From the NCBI GenBank assembly GCA_965207275.1, contig CBDBMH010000002.1:2852001-2916000 (forward strand): a stretch of 64,000 bases of DNA, read 5' to 3'. Made by a program: the position numbers and the translations under genes. Under the pieces are notes generated by a model. It made no database searches and had not been told where the DNA came from. It saw nothing but the letters and a program-made list of their open reading frames with translations. This DNA comes from Bin22 sp965207275. Lineage in GTDB: Bacteria; Chloroflexota; Dehalococcoidia; Lucifugimonadales; UBA3495. This document shows, in pieces, positions 52,069-60,820 of this stretch. Every line of letters begins with the position of its first letter. Positions within the stretch are counted from its first letter, which is position 1.

Positions 52069-52253
52069 AGCAACACCTGCCCTTGGGGGAGGGAGTTTGC
52101 CCTTGTGCCAGGTTGATGATAGACAGGGGCGGCCAACTATTCAAGGAAACCGGGTTTAACAATCGGGTCCGGCCCCGAACGCCAGGGCTATCGAAAGGAA
52201 TGACCGTAGATCAAAGGTCAGCTTGTTGAAGGACGCGATTCCAACAGGCAGTA

Positions 52254-52282
52254 TGGTTCGACCGGCTCACCTCGAGCGGGCC
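52254..52282. repeat. Decayed ggttcgaccggctcacctcgagcggg repeat
   Basis: This is a variant of the short palindromic element also found at 34551-34585 and 42428-42470. It lies in the gap beyond the broken Uma2 gene. Confidence 0.4.
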
Positions 52283-52309
52283 ATAACGGCTTTTGCGATT
52301 GCGCTGGCT

Positions 52310-52861
52310 CTAACCGAATAGGTCTCCCACCGCCAGCCGCCAGCCGGGCACTACGTCATCTCCATCCAGGACTACCTCTCCGGCCAGCGTTACGGCTTCC
52401 CGCCCGGGCCCGTGTACCGTAGCCACCTGTCGCCGTGGGTCCACCACCACTACCATTCCGGTCCCGGCCCTCAGCCATCCCTCCACATTCTCCGCCACCT
52501 CCGTATAGAGGTCATTGGGCGAAATGACCTCCACCGCCAGGTCCGGCGGCCCCGGTCAGTAGCCGTCCACCAGGCCCGTCTCTGCCAACCGCTCCCGGCG
52601 GACAAAGCCAACATCCGGGGCCCGCACGGTGTCCGGGTCCCTCTCCAGCAGGAAACCGCCGTCCGCGCCGAACACGGTTCCCAAACTGTTAGCCGTGACG
52701 TGGTTGCTAAGCGAAACCGCTACCCTTACTCCTATATTTGAGTGTCTCGCTCCGGCCGGCGCAATCTTCCGCAATTCACCTCGCACCAATTCATACCGGT
52801 ACCCGTCATCGGGCACATTTAGCAACTCTTCCGAGGTCACCAGTCCAGCCTTGGAAACCAT
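52310..52861 (-). pseudogene. Uma2 family gene interrupted by an in-frame TGA
   Basis: The first part (101 residues) has LVTSEELLNVPDDGYRYELVRGELRKIAPAG and APDVGFVRRERL and stops at TGA (52556-52558) after LVDGY. The same frame continues immediately PGPPDLAVEVISPNDLYTEV, then VEGWLRAGTGMVVVVDPRR and a normal Uma2 C-terminus to 52310. Relatives have GY(W/F)PG(A/P)PDLAVEV here, so the TGA sits where Trp is common. It is either a nonsense-mutated pseudogene or an allele translated at low level by readthrough. Confidence 0.75.
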
Positions 52862-52923
52862 GACTATTCTTCCCTGGAAAAATCCCCTCCCTGCGACGGG
52901 AGCAGGACCTTATCAATGGTAAC

Positions 52924-53766
52924 TTACAGAATCGCCCCGGCTATCCGCTCGATGTCATTGGCGGCGCTGGCGCCTCGGGCGTCAGGCAGCATTACTATGG
53001 CCCGGTCGGCGCCGGCTTCCTCCATCTGCTTCAGCGTGTCGGTGTTGGCAGCCACGCCGAAGGCGGTAATCTGGATGGAGGCCGGGTCTCGGCCGGCGGA
53101 GTCCGCCAGTTCGTCCAGGCTGGCCCGGCCGGCCTTAATCTGTTCGGGCGAGGCGTTGGACGGGATCCACCCGTCGGCCCAGGTGACTATTCTCCGGAAG
53201 AGGTTCTCTGCCGCGCCGCCCAGCAGCACGGGGGGATGGGGCTTCTGCACGGGCTTGGGATTGCAGTAAACGGGCGGGAAGTCCACGTACCTGCCGTGGA
53301 ACTCGGCCTGCTCCTTGGTCCACAGTTCCTTCATGGCCAGGATATTCTCCCTGGTCTGGGTCCAGCGGTGGTCGAAGTTGCCGCCCATGATGGTCGTTTC
53401 TTCCCGGTGCCAGCCGGCCCCAACACCCAGGATGAAGCGGCCGTTGGAATAATGGTCCAAGGTGGATATCACCTTGGCCAGCATGAGGGGGTTGCGCTCG
53501 GGGATGAGGCTGATGCTGGTGCCCAGCCTGATTTTGCTGGTCACCGCAGAGGCGCGGGACAGGGCCATGTAGGGGTCCACCATGTCATACATGTAAGGTG
53601 GAACGGATCCGTCCTCGGTGCCGCGGTACCTGCTGGTGGTTTCGACGGGCATGACCGGATGCTCCGGCATCCACATGGATTCAAACCCGGCAGCCTCGGC
53701 CGTCCGGGCCAGTTCGGCTATGTCCAGGGCCTGAGCGTTCACGGGCATGAAAACTCCGATTTCCAT
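52924..53766 (-). CDS. LLM class (probably F420-dependent) oxidoreductase
   Basis: A 280-residue luciferase-like TIM barrel: MEIGVFMPVNAQALDIAELARTAEAAGFESMWMPEH, SKIRLGTSISLIPERNPLMLAKVISTLDHYSNGRFILGVGAGWHREE, and PKPVQKPHPPVLLGGAAENLFRRI. The sequence after GVGAGW is typical of mycobacterial and Chloroflexota F420-dependent members. The reaction is unknown. GGAGAT precedes the ATG. Confidence 0.93.
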   Translation of the reverse strand: MEIGVFMPVNAQALDIAELARTAEAAGFESMWMPEHPVMPVETTSRYRGTEDGSVPPYMYDMVDPYMALSRASAVTSKIRLGTSISLIPERNPLMLAKVISTLDHYSNGRFILGVGAGWHREETTIMGGNFDHRWTQTRENILAMKELWTKEQAEFHGRYVDFPPVYCNPKPVQKPHPPVLLGGAAENLFRRIVTWADGWIPSNASPEQIKAGRASLDELADSAGRDPASIQITAFGVAANTDTLKQMEEAGADRAIVMLPDARGASAANDIERIAGAIL

Positions 53767-53861
53767 ACTTATCTCCGTATAATTTTGAATGGGGAGATGA
53801 TAGCATAGCTATAAGGAGACGGTCGACAGAGGGCGATTCATGAGACCACTCCGAGTGCCGC

Positions 53862-54005
53862 ATGATTAGTTTCATTTTAGCGCCAATACGGGAGATGGGA
53901 CGGGGCTGCCTGTTCGGGGTCGGCTGCCTCTTTGGCCTTTTGTTGGCGCTGTTGCTGTTGGGGCTGGTATTCGGCGTGATAACGTCGGACTGGCCCGTCG
54001 GTTAG
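53862..54005 (+). CDS. Possible small membrane protein, 47 residues
   Basis: ATG 53862 (or the internal ATG at 53895) opens a frame with a glycine-leucine-rich membrane helix (GCLFGLLLALLLLGLVFGVI, residues ~21-40). A GGGAG lies before the internal ATG. It is too short for homology and could be chance in GC-rich DNA, but the hydrophobic pattern is clean. It points convergently at the P-loop kinase gene. Confidence 0.3.
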   Translation: MISFILAPIREMGRGCLFGVGCLFGLLLALLLLGLVFGVITSDWPVG

Positions 54006-54025
54006 GGGGGAGGCCTGCCGCCTCC

Positions 54026-54673
54026 TCAGCCGTCCCGATCTGCGCCACCCTCCCCGGACGGAGGGCGCCACATCCCTCTCTCCAGGCTCGCCGCCAACGC
54101 CTCCACCACGCCGTCGATGCTGCGCGATGAATCCACGTCGAAGTGGGGGCCTGTAACCGGTTCTTGCCCCGGGTACAGGCGGCAGTAGATACGCCAGTCC
54201 GCGTCGGACCAGGTGTCGTCAATTTCTCCCCGGGACCGGCGGGCCAGACGCTGGCGGACCAAGGTTGGCGGCGCGTCAAACTGGACCAGCACCAGCGGCA
54301 CGCCCACCCTGGCGGTTATTTCGTGCAGGGGTTCCCTGGCTCGCTCCGTCAGGTTGGTTGCATCGAAGACTACCAGGTGGCCCCGGCCCAGCAGGTCTTC
54401 CAGCAGCAAGTGGGCGGCGCGGAAAACCCGGGCGTGTTCTTCCCGAGTGTAGCGGGGTTGGGGAACCAGCACCTTGCGCATCCGGTCGCTGCCCAGCACC
54501 AGGCAGGGAATGCGGCGAGACAGGACGGCGGCAAAGTGTGACTTGCCCGTCCCGGGCAGGCCGCTGAGGGCGATCAGGGCTCCTCCTCCACCGGAAGGAT
54601 TCACCCGGTCTAACTCGCTGGCCAAAGCTTTCCGCAGGGAAGCCACGTCGGAGTTGACACGGCTATCTTCCAT
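54026..54673 (-). CDS. P-loop kinase-like AAA ATPase (YbbP/zeta-like nucleotide-binding protein)
   Basis: A 215-residue P-loop protein: Walker A SGLPGTGKSHFAAVL (~residues 40-54), GSDRMRKVLV, LLGRGHLVVFDATNLTERAREPL as the acid-bearing strand, and VGVPLVLVQFDAPPTLVRQRLARR. This is the pattern of the AAA_33 kinase group (polynucleotide or small-molecule kinases, aminoglycoside-kinase-associated). ATG 54673 was chosen because the P-loop then falls at the usual distance. No partner such as an aminoglycoside phosphotransferase domain is adjacent. The substrate is unknown. Confidence 0.85.
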   Translation of the reverse strand: MEDSRVNSDVASLRKALASELDRVNPSGGGGALIALSGLPGTGKSHFAAVLSRRIPCLVLGSDRMRKVLVPQPRYTREEHARVFRAAHLLLEDLLGRGHLVVFDATNLTERAREPLHEITARVGVPLVLVQFDAPPTLVRQRLARRSRGEIDDTWSDADWRIYCRLYPGQEPVTGPHFDVDSSRSIDGVVEALAASLERGMWRPPSGEGGADRDG

Positions 54674-54862
54674 TTGGCTCCCGCCGTTCAATGCGTCCTT
54701 CCTCCTGTCGCAATCCGGGCAATCCAGCGTCCGCCGGAAACCGTTCGGGGCCAGGCGAACGAGCGCCGGCCCCGAACTAAGGACTTTCCAGCCGTCGAGA
54801 TCACTTTCCACCTGTCGGGATGAGTTGGGGATTCTGCATCCCGCCCACTTTCCCCTGGCTGG

Positions 54863-55858
54863 TTACCTGCCGATCAGGTGCAGGGTGGTCTGGAAGGCGT
54901 TTTGCAACACCCTTAAGCTGGACACCAGGGGTTTCTTGAGGGCAGGAAACAACAAAATGGCCATCAGACCGGCAACTGCCAGCCGGACGGAAAACAGGTG
55001 GTAGTTCATCAGCAGAATTGCGTAAGCGACGGTTATCGCAACAGAGGTTGATATCAGCAGGTGTCCCACCCTGGCGTGACGCCGACCAAACTTGAGGAAA
55101 GCCGCCGTTAATGCGGCAATAGAAAGGAACACCATAATCCACAGCGCCCCGGGCAGAGCCGCCGGAGCCAGTGGCGTCTGCCAGGAGGGGTCCAGCCACT
55201 GGGCAGCCAGCACCCATGCAGTCAAGAGGGTAATGGGAAAGCCGGACATGGCCACCAGCAGCCAGTCGCAACCTGCCAGCCGGTACACCACCCGCACCAT
55301 TACCCACAAGGCGACTCCCACGTAGGCACAGAACAGCAGAATCAGGGATATACTCACGGGATAGGAACTGCCGTCCAACAGGCCGTAGACCAACTTGCCC
55401 GGGCTGATCACCAACATCAGCAGGAAAATCGCCGGAGCGGCCAGCGTAAATCCCATCCAGGGGTGGGACCAGATACTGGGCTCCCCCCGTCGCCAGTTGA
55501 ACCAGGCAATACCCCCGATCAGCGCCAGGGTCACGGCCACGGCCAGGATGCTATCGCAGAGGTTGAAGGCAACCAGCCCGGCAACCAGGAAATGGGGAAT
55601 AACGGCCAGCCCCATTTCCTTCAGGCCAACGGAGGTGTGTACCGCCTGAATCTGCCTGGCCAGTGCGACGGGATCCCCCATCTGTTGCAAAGCCAGACGT
55701 TTTGCCGCTTCCCCGCGCACCCCGCGGTCGACCAGATCGGAAGCCTTGTCTTCCAGGTGCCCTTCGAGTTCGCGAATTATCTCTTTCTTCTTACCAGGCT
55801 GAAGTCGGAGGTGACGTGACAGGACACCTACGTAGTCATACTTTTGAGAATCAACCAC
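54863..55858 (-). CDS. HAAS-domain integral membrane protein, probable PadR-partner
   Basis: A protein of ~331 residues. The N-terminal LSRHLRLQPGKKKEIIRELEGHLEDKASDLV is the HAAS (permease prefix) domain, followed by about eight membrane helices. HAAS proteins usually act together with a PadR-type regulator, as here: the PadR gene lies directly upstream. I place the start at the GTG 55858, which has GAGGG upstream; the frame is open to an ATG at 55915 inside padR. The role is membrane-signalling or ABC-permease-like, but no ATPase is present. Confidence 0.8.
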   Translation of the reverse strand: MVDSQKYDYVGVLSRHLRLQPGKKKEIIRELEGHLEDKASDLVDRGVRGEAAKRLALQQMGDPVALARQIQAVHTSVGLKEMGLAVIPHFLVAGLVAFNLCDSILAVAVTLALIGGIAWFNWRRGEPSIWSHPWMGFTLAAPAIFLLMLVISPGKLVYGLLDGSSYPVSISLILLFCAYVGVALWVMVRVVYRLAGCDWLLVAMSGFPITLLTAWVLAAQWLDPSWQTPLAPAALPGALWIMVFLSIAALTAAFLKFGRRHARVGHLLISTSVAITVAYAILLMNYHLFSVRLAVAGLMAILLFPALKKPLVSSLRVLQNAFQTTLHLIGR

Positions 55859-55883
55859 TTTATGTCGCCCTCGGATAAATTCC

Positions 55884-56228
55884 TTATCCCTCCGGTTGAA
55901 CCGATGATCGGGCAATAACGGAGTTCATCGCTCGACTGAATCGCTGCCATTCCACCTGCCGATCGGACAGTACGAAACGACCTTTAAGGGTTATGTAATA
56001 GTAGCGACGGCGCATTCCGCCAGGGGTATTTTGCCACCGTCCCTCGATCAGGCCCTCCCGCTCCATCCGGTGCAGTGCGGGATACAGAGTACCTTCCTTG
56101 AAATCGAAGTAGCCGCTGCTCCGCGCATTTATCTCCTTGACTATCTGGTAACCGTACATTGGCTCCAGCAGGAGTAGAGACAATAGCAAAGTCTCCGTGT
56201 TTCCCTTGAGCATTTCCTGTTGGCTCAT
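55884..56228 (-). CDS. PadR family transcriptional regulator
   Basis: A 114-residue winged-helix repressor: LSLLLLEPMYGYQIVKEINARSSGYFDFKEGTLYPALHRMEREGLIEGRW and RRRYYYITLKGR are the PadR hallmark. It is co-oriented with the HAAS gene. PadR proteins commonly repress their own operon and a transporter or membrane protein; the AT-rich gap upstream (56560-56640) would hold the operator. Confidence 0.93.
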   Translation of the reverse strand: MSQQEMLKGNTETLLLSLLLLEPMYGYQIVKEINARSSGYFDFKEGTLYPALHRMEREGLIEGRWQNTPGGMRRRYYYITLKGRFVLSDRQVEWQRFSRAMNSVIARSSVQPEG

Positions 56229-56711
56229 AATCTCTCTAGTCCATTTAGGTTCCCACCAGCATTCAGCGGCATTTTATGGGGACAAATCTATAGTACAGCT
56301 CGCTCAATGTCCAGTAGGGAATGAATAAAGTAGCGTTCCCTATTGGGAGGTTCGGAGACGGGATTCGCAGAGGTCCGCCCCAGGCGGCGTGTCTGCCCTG
56401 GTACCACGCACGAAACCACCTCAATTGAAAAGCTACCCTCCTTGCTCTCTCCTTGAAGCCAGGGATCCTCCGGCAACACCCCCTAACCTCGCCGGGGCAA
56501 GGGTCACTCTACTCGCGGGTCCAGTGGGCTAAGCCCTCCATTCTGGACTCTTCATCCTCTGGTAAAACCTCCTTATATTAATTATTTCAAGACAATATAT
56601 GTGAGTCAACATACAAGAGATCATATGTATCTGCTGGTAGACGGATTTGTATGAAGAGCAGCTCGCACCTTGCGCAATCCGCAGCTAAATCAGTCGAACG
56701 GCAAAGAACAA
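56229..56711. other. Intergenic region with the padR promoter area
   Basis: The stretch 56570-56645 is AT-rich (ttaattatttcaagacaatatatgtg, atacaagagatcatatgtatc) and contains small palindromes such as catatg, suited to PadR binding. The remainder has no recognisable gene. Confidence 0.45.
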
Positions 56712-56738
56712 GCCCGACCCCATAATGCGAGGTCGGGC
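56712..56738 (-). terminator. Rho-independent terminator of the phage packaging genes
   Basis: On the minus strand GCCCGACCTCGC..GGGGTCGGGC forms an 8-bp GC stem with a short loop, followed by TTGTTCTTT. It is 56 bases past the portal stop and separates the module from the padR promoter. Confidence 0.75.
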
Positions 56739-56793
56739 CCAAATTATTCAAACAGGGAATACGGAAGCGCGTGTGCCTGGGGCGAAATTCGTT

Positions 56794-58029
56794 TTACTGC
56801 TTCTTGGGTTCGTTGCCCCAGGGCACTTCCGGCAGATTGTGCTGGCGGCGCACCTCGTTGACGGTAAGGACGCCCCGGTCCAGGAGCTGCATCTGGCGGG
56901 TAACTCGGCTGTTCTCGTCTTCCTGCATCGCCTCGATGGAGCCCAGGTCGAACTCCAGGGAAAGGTCGGGGTAGCCCAGCTTGGGCAGCAGCAGCCGGTT
57001 CAGGTGTTCCTCCAGGAAGCGGAGTTCGGGCACGATGGTGTTGCGCCAGAAGATGCGCTCGGCTGCGTTGATGTTGGCAAAGGTGGCTCGTTCCAGGTCG
57101 GCCAGCAAGGGCTTGGGGACGCCGTAGGCGCGGCTCACCTCCTCCAGGCTCCAGCGCAGGCCCCGAATGAAGTCCATATCCCGGTGGCTCAACCCCAGGG
57201 TGCGGATGTCGCGGATGAAGTTGGCGATGGCGGGACGGCGGGCGTTCTGCGGGCCTCGATAGCGGGCCTCCCAGCGGCTGTAGAATTCCTCCACCTCCGA
57301 GTCAGTCAATTGGGCGTCGGTCAGCAGCACGAAGTCGGGCTGGGCCGAATTGCGGAGAAAGTTACGGTTGAACCGCAGGCCGTCGCCGCCCATATCCACC
57401 GACATACGGGCCGGGGCCAGGGGCGACAGCCCGGCATACTCCTCCAGGGGATTGAAGTAGCGCAGCCACACCATTTCGTCCGGGGTATAGGCCACGGGTT
57501 GGCCGCTCCGTCCCCGGTATACGAACCCCCTTACGTAGCTGCGTCGGTCGGGCAGGACGGTTACCCGATCCGGCCGCAGGGGCCAGATCTCCCGCCGTCC
57601 CTCCTGGTCCCGCTCCAGCGCCCAGAAGGCCTGGCCCCACAGGTTCAGGTAAATCTCCGTGGCCTGCCACAGGTCGCCCCGGGTGTGCCAGGGATTCACC
57701 CGTTCCAACAATTGGTGGACCGGATGATTGTACCCCACCGGCAGCCTGGAACCCTCGGGGCCTTCTCGGTACAGGCGCACCACGGGACGGCTCACCGCGT
57801 CGGCCCGCAACTTGATGGCGGCGTACACCGGCACCGACGTGGTGTAGTAGGCCCCGTATTCGGGACTGGCCAAGCCAATGCCGGCGCCCATCGCCTCGCT
57901 CAGCGGGCCCAGATCCGCCGCCGCCGCGCGGTTGCCCCGCCGGACAATGCCATTATTCGCCACATCCTGGATTGGTCTTAGGCTACCCAGTCCCACCAGG
58001 CGCGCCAGTTTACTTTCCCGGATTTTCAT
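56794..58029 (-). CDS. HK97-type phage portal protein
   Basis: A 411-residue portal protein: VPVYAAIKLRADAVSRPVVRLYR, HPVHQLLERVNPWHTRGDLWQATEIYLNLWGQAFWALERDQEG, TPDEMVWLRYFNPLEEYAGLSPLAPA, and a C-terminal MQLLDRGVLTVNEVRRQHNLPEVPWGNE. It forms the dodecameric ring through which DNA enters the head. ATG 58029 fits the family start. It follows the terminase gene by ~90 bases on the same strand. No prohead protease, major capsid or tail gene follows; instead there is a terminator. Confidence 0.95.
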   Translation of the reverse strand: MKIRESKLARLVGLGSLRPIQDVANNGIVRRGNRAAAADLGPLSEAMGAGIGLASPEYGAYYTTSVPVYAAIKLRADAVSRPVVRLYREGPEGSRLPVGYNHPVHQLLERVNPWHTRGDLWQATEIYLNLWGQAFWALERDQEGRREIWPLRPDRVTVLPDRRSYVRGFVYRGRSGQPVAYTPDEMVWLRYFNPLEEYAGLSPLAPARMSVDMGGDGLRFNRNFLRNSAQPDFVLLTDAQLTDSEVEEFYSRWEARYRGPQNARRPAIANFIRDIRTLGLSHRDMDFIRGLRWSLEEVSRAYGVPKPLLADLERATFANINAAERIFWRNTIVPELRFLEEHLNRLLLPKLGYPDLSLEFDLGSIEAMQEDENSRVTRQMQLLDRGVLTVNEVRRQHNLPEVPWGNEPKKQ

Positions 58030-58121
58030 TCTTGATAGCCTCCTTGAGTTAATCAAACATGGATGCACAGGAGGCGAACTTTCCATGGTAATTCCTGTAT
58101 ATCCTGTCCATCTTTGTTCCT

Positions 58122-59576
58122 TCATATCCAGACACGGGGACGGCTGGGCGGTTCCAGAAAGGCCAGCATCAGGGCGTCGGCCCGATCAGGCGACGGCGCT
58201 CCCCGCTTCCGCATATCCTCCTTCCTTTCCAGCAGCGTACGGCCCCGGCTGTCGACGTGGTAGCGCAGGCTGACCAGTTCACTCACCAATTGCTGGTCCG
58301 GTGGAATGGCGATCTCGCCGGCGGCGAACAGTTCCCGCAGTCGCCAGTAGCCCTCGGCCCGCAGGTTGGCGAATACTTCCTTCTGGCGGGCGGCCTGGGC
58401 CACGTTTATCCCCCGTACCCCGTACCCCTGTTCCCGCAAGCGGTCCACTACTCCCGCCCCCACGCCCACTTCGTCGATGCAGGTGCGCCGCGGCTGGAAC
58501 TCGCGTATGGCGGCGGCCACCCAGCCGGTCAGTTGCATTGTGTCTATCCCGTTAAAGGTGCGAATCTCCTCCACCCGCCACCCCTGCCGACGCAGGATGA
58601 CACTGTGGTCGGAGCCGTAACGGGCCACGTCGACGGCCAGGACTACCTCTCCCTCCGGTTCCCATGGCGTCGGCGGCGGAGTGGCGGCTCCCGTGGCCAG
58701 GGCCTGCTGCTGGTTCCGCCACCGCTCGACGGCGGCCTCCACGCTGGACAGGCTGATCAGGGCGTCTTCAGTATGGTCGGGAAACTCACCCAGCACCCGC
58801 GCCCGGTACAGGGCGTTGTCCTCTCCCCAGAGCTGGCGGCGTTCCTCCACCCAGCGGGGAGTGGTCAGACCGGGGTATACCACCCCATTCCCTTCGAAGT
58901 TGGGGCTGTCCGGCGCGGAAATGGTGATGCAGTGGTAGATTTGGCGTTCCTCGTAAAAGGCCCGCCGGAACATCCCCGACGTGGTGGTTGGGTTGCCGAT
59001 GAGCAGCAGGCGGGAGTCGGAGGAGGTCATTACCGCCTCGATTGCCTCATAGATGTAGTCGCTCACGCCCTCGGCTTCGTCCACCACGATGAGCATATGG
59101 GGACTGTGGAACCCCTGGAACTGGTCGGCGCCGTCTGCAGACAGGCCCAGGGCATACCGGTCGTCGGCCAGTTCCCAGCGGGTGTCCAGCAGTTTGCCGC
59201 CCAGGGTATCCGGGGCGCGCTGGTAAAGGCTGCGAATCTGCCGCCACAGGATGTACCTCACCTGGCGGAAGGTGGGCGCGGTGCTGAGCACGATGGCCGG
59301 CTCGTGGGTATACAGGTACCACAGCACGGCCACCGCCGCGCTGAACCCCTTGCCCAGGCCGTTTCCCGACTTCACGGCCACGCGGTGGTGTTCGGTCAAC
59401 GCCGACAGCAGGTCCTTCTGCTTTTCCCAAAGCTGCACACCCAGCACATTTTCGGCAAACTCCACGGGGGACGGGCCGGACTGGTCGGCTTTGACGAGGA
59501 CCAGGCAGCCATTATCTGCGCTCTTGCAGACCGCTTCCCATAGCAGCGCGTTGGAAGTCAGTTCCATCACTGCCAT
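58122..59576 (-). CDS. Phage terminase large subunit
   Basis: A 484-residue TerL: Walker A AVKSGNGLGKGFSAAVAVLWYL (~residue 65), Walker B MLIVVDEAEGVSD (~160), coupling motif LLIGNPTTTSGMF, and an RNase-H-like nuclease domain (VVLAVDVARYGSDHSVIL, RRTCIDEVGVGAGVVDRL, PDRADALMLAF). It cuts and pumps DNA into proheads. All catalytic acidic residues appear intact. It sits between a zinc-ribbon gene and the portal gene. No small terminase subunit was found nearby. Confidence 0.95.
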   Translation of the reverse strand: MAVMELTSNALLWEAVCKSADNGCLVLVKADQSGPSPVEFAENVLGVQLWEKQKDLLSALTEHHRVAVKSGNGLGKGFSAAVAVLWYLYTHEPAIVLSTAPTFRQVRYILWRQIRSLYQRAPDTLGGKLLDTRWELADDRYALGLSADGADQFQGFHSPHMLIVVDEAEGVSDYIYEAIEAVMTSSDSRLLLIGNPTTTSGMFRRAFYEERQIYHCITISAPDSPNFEGNGVVYPGLTTPRWVEERRQLWGEDNALYRARVLGEFPDHTEDALISLSSVEAAVERWRNQQQALATGAATPPPTPWEPEGEVVLAVDVARYGSDHSVILRRQGWRVEEIRTFNGIDTMQLTGWVAAAIREFQPRRTCIDEVGVGAGVVDRLREQGYGVRGINVAQAARQKEVFANLRAEGYWRLRELFAAGEIAIPPDQQLVSELVSLRYHVDSRGRTLLERKEDMRKRGAPSPDRADALMLAFLEPPSRPRVWI

Positions 59577-59780
59577 TTACCCTCCCCGGCTGGCAGGCCT
59601 GGACTGCCGGTGGGCAATGCCCCATGTGGCAGCCCCATCGGGGTCCTGCGGCGCCAATGGCGAGGGCCCGGGACTGAACAGAAAGCCGCATTCCCCGCAC
59701 CGGAGAACGGGGTTGTCCGCCGGATTGATGACTTGTAGCCGGATGAGCCGGTCCGATTTACAGCGACGACAGAGCAACAA
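59577..59780 (-). CDS. Small zinc-ribbon protein
   Basis: Read from a TTG at 59780 (AAGGGAGG about 7 bases upstream) it is 67 residues with LCRRCKSDRLIRL and VLRCGECGFLFSPGP, two CxxC knuckles of a zinc ribbon. A longer frame from 59855 is possible. It ends one base before terL and shares its strand, so it is the first gene of the packaging operon. The role is unknown; zinc-ribbon proteins beside terminases may bind DNA or substitute for a small terminase. Confidence 0.6.
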   Translation of the reverse strand: MLLCRRCKSDRLIRLQVINPADNPVLRCGECGFLFSPGPSPLAPQDPDGAATWGIAHRQSRPASRGG

Positions 59781-59951
59781 ATGGAAACCTCCCTTGACCC
59801 TTAATTTCACGACAAAGCGGGAACCGACCCGAACTCCGGGTCGGTCCCGACACAATTAACGCTAGTCAGGGGCAATCCAGCCCGTCAAGCGGCCGGCCGT
59901 CAGTAGCGGCAAATTTATCCTTCAGGGAGCAAGCTGTTTCAACCCCGATGA

Positions 59952-60065
59952 TGTCGCCCCGAGCCTGCCGAAGGGCCTGGAATCCTACCCAAGAACACGG
60001 TCCGGGACCCCGAAGCCGGATCGCCGTATGAACTTCAGGTGCTTCGGCTTCACTCAGCCCGACAT
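59952..60065. repeat. CTGAG-type palindromic intergenic repeat
   Basis: The ends are tgtcgccccgagcctgccg and cactcagcccgaca. The internal words aagggcctggaatcctaccc and aggtgcttcggcttc match the other copies. It lies between the phage module and mobA; no gene is present in 59860-60184. Confidence 0.7.
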
Positions 60066-60184
60066 TGACTCGTTAGAGAATTGCCCAGTGCCGTTCCGCC
60101 GCTTTAATAGCGCTGACCGCTCCCTATGCTATACTCGAACCCAGAAGTCCCATCGAAAGCGGCAGGTCTGGCAAGGGATTGACA

Positions 60185-60820
60185 ATGGAACACGTCGCCA
60201 GGGAAACAAACGGCAGCCAGGTTACCGGCATCATCCTGGCCGGTGGACGCAGCCGCCGGCTGGGACGGGACAAGGCGGTGGAACCCTTCGGCGGCCAGCC
60301 CTTGATCCGGCGGGTAATTGAAAGGGTGACCACGCTGACCGACGAGATTGTGGTAGTAGTAGCTGATACCGCCCGCGGTCAGGCCCTGCCGCTGGACGTT
60401 GAACATCGCCTGGCGGTAGACATTTACCCCGAGGGCGGTTCCCTGGGCGGTATATTCTCCGGCCTCTCCGCTGCCAATACCGACTGGAGCCTGGTGGTGG
60501 CTTGCGATATGCCCTTCCTGAGCGTCCCCTTGCTGGAGCGCATGCTTGAGCTGCGAGGCGATTCCAATGCGGTCGTCCCCCAGCCCGGGGTTTTTCCCGA
60601 ACCCACCCACGCCCTGTACTCCAGGGCCTGCCTGCCCCACATAGAAGCCAGGCTCCAGGCCCGCGACCTGAAGATTTCCGGCTTCTTTGACGATGTGCGG
60701 GTCCGGTACCTGGACGAAGGGGAGGTCCGGCGGTTCGACCCCGAATTGCTCAGCTTCTTCAACGTCAACTCGCCCGAGGACCTGGCCCGGGCCCGCGCCC
60801 TGGCGGAGGCAACCATATGA
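60185..60820 (+). CDS. mobA: Molybdenum cofactor guanylyltransferase
   Basis: A 211-residue MobA: TGIILAGGRSRRLGRDKAVEPFGGQPLI is the GTP-binding signature, and SLGGIFSGLSAANTDWSLVVACDMPFLS the catalytic site. It converts molybdopterin cofactor to the guanine dinucleotide form used by several molybdoenzymes, although the AOR and sulfite-oxidase families use the unmodified pterin. The XDH-type enzymes normally use the cytosine form made by the MocA relatives, so this gene may serve another enzyme outside the window. AAGGGA precedes the ATG. It overlaps moaD by four bases (ATGA). Confidence 0.93.
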   Translation: MEHVARETNGSQVTGIILAGGRSRRLGRDKAVEPFGGQPLIRRVIERVTTLTDEIVVVVADTARGQALPLDVEHRLAVDIYPEGGSLGGIFSGLSAANTDWSLVVACDMPFLSVPLLERMLELRGDSNAVVPQPGVFPEPTHALYSRACLPHIEARLQARDLKISGFFDDVRVRYLDEGEVRRFDPELLSFFNVNSPEDLARARALAEATI

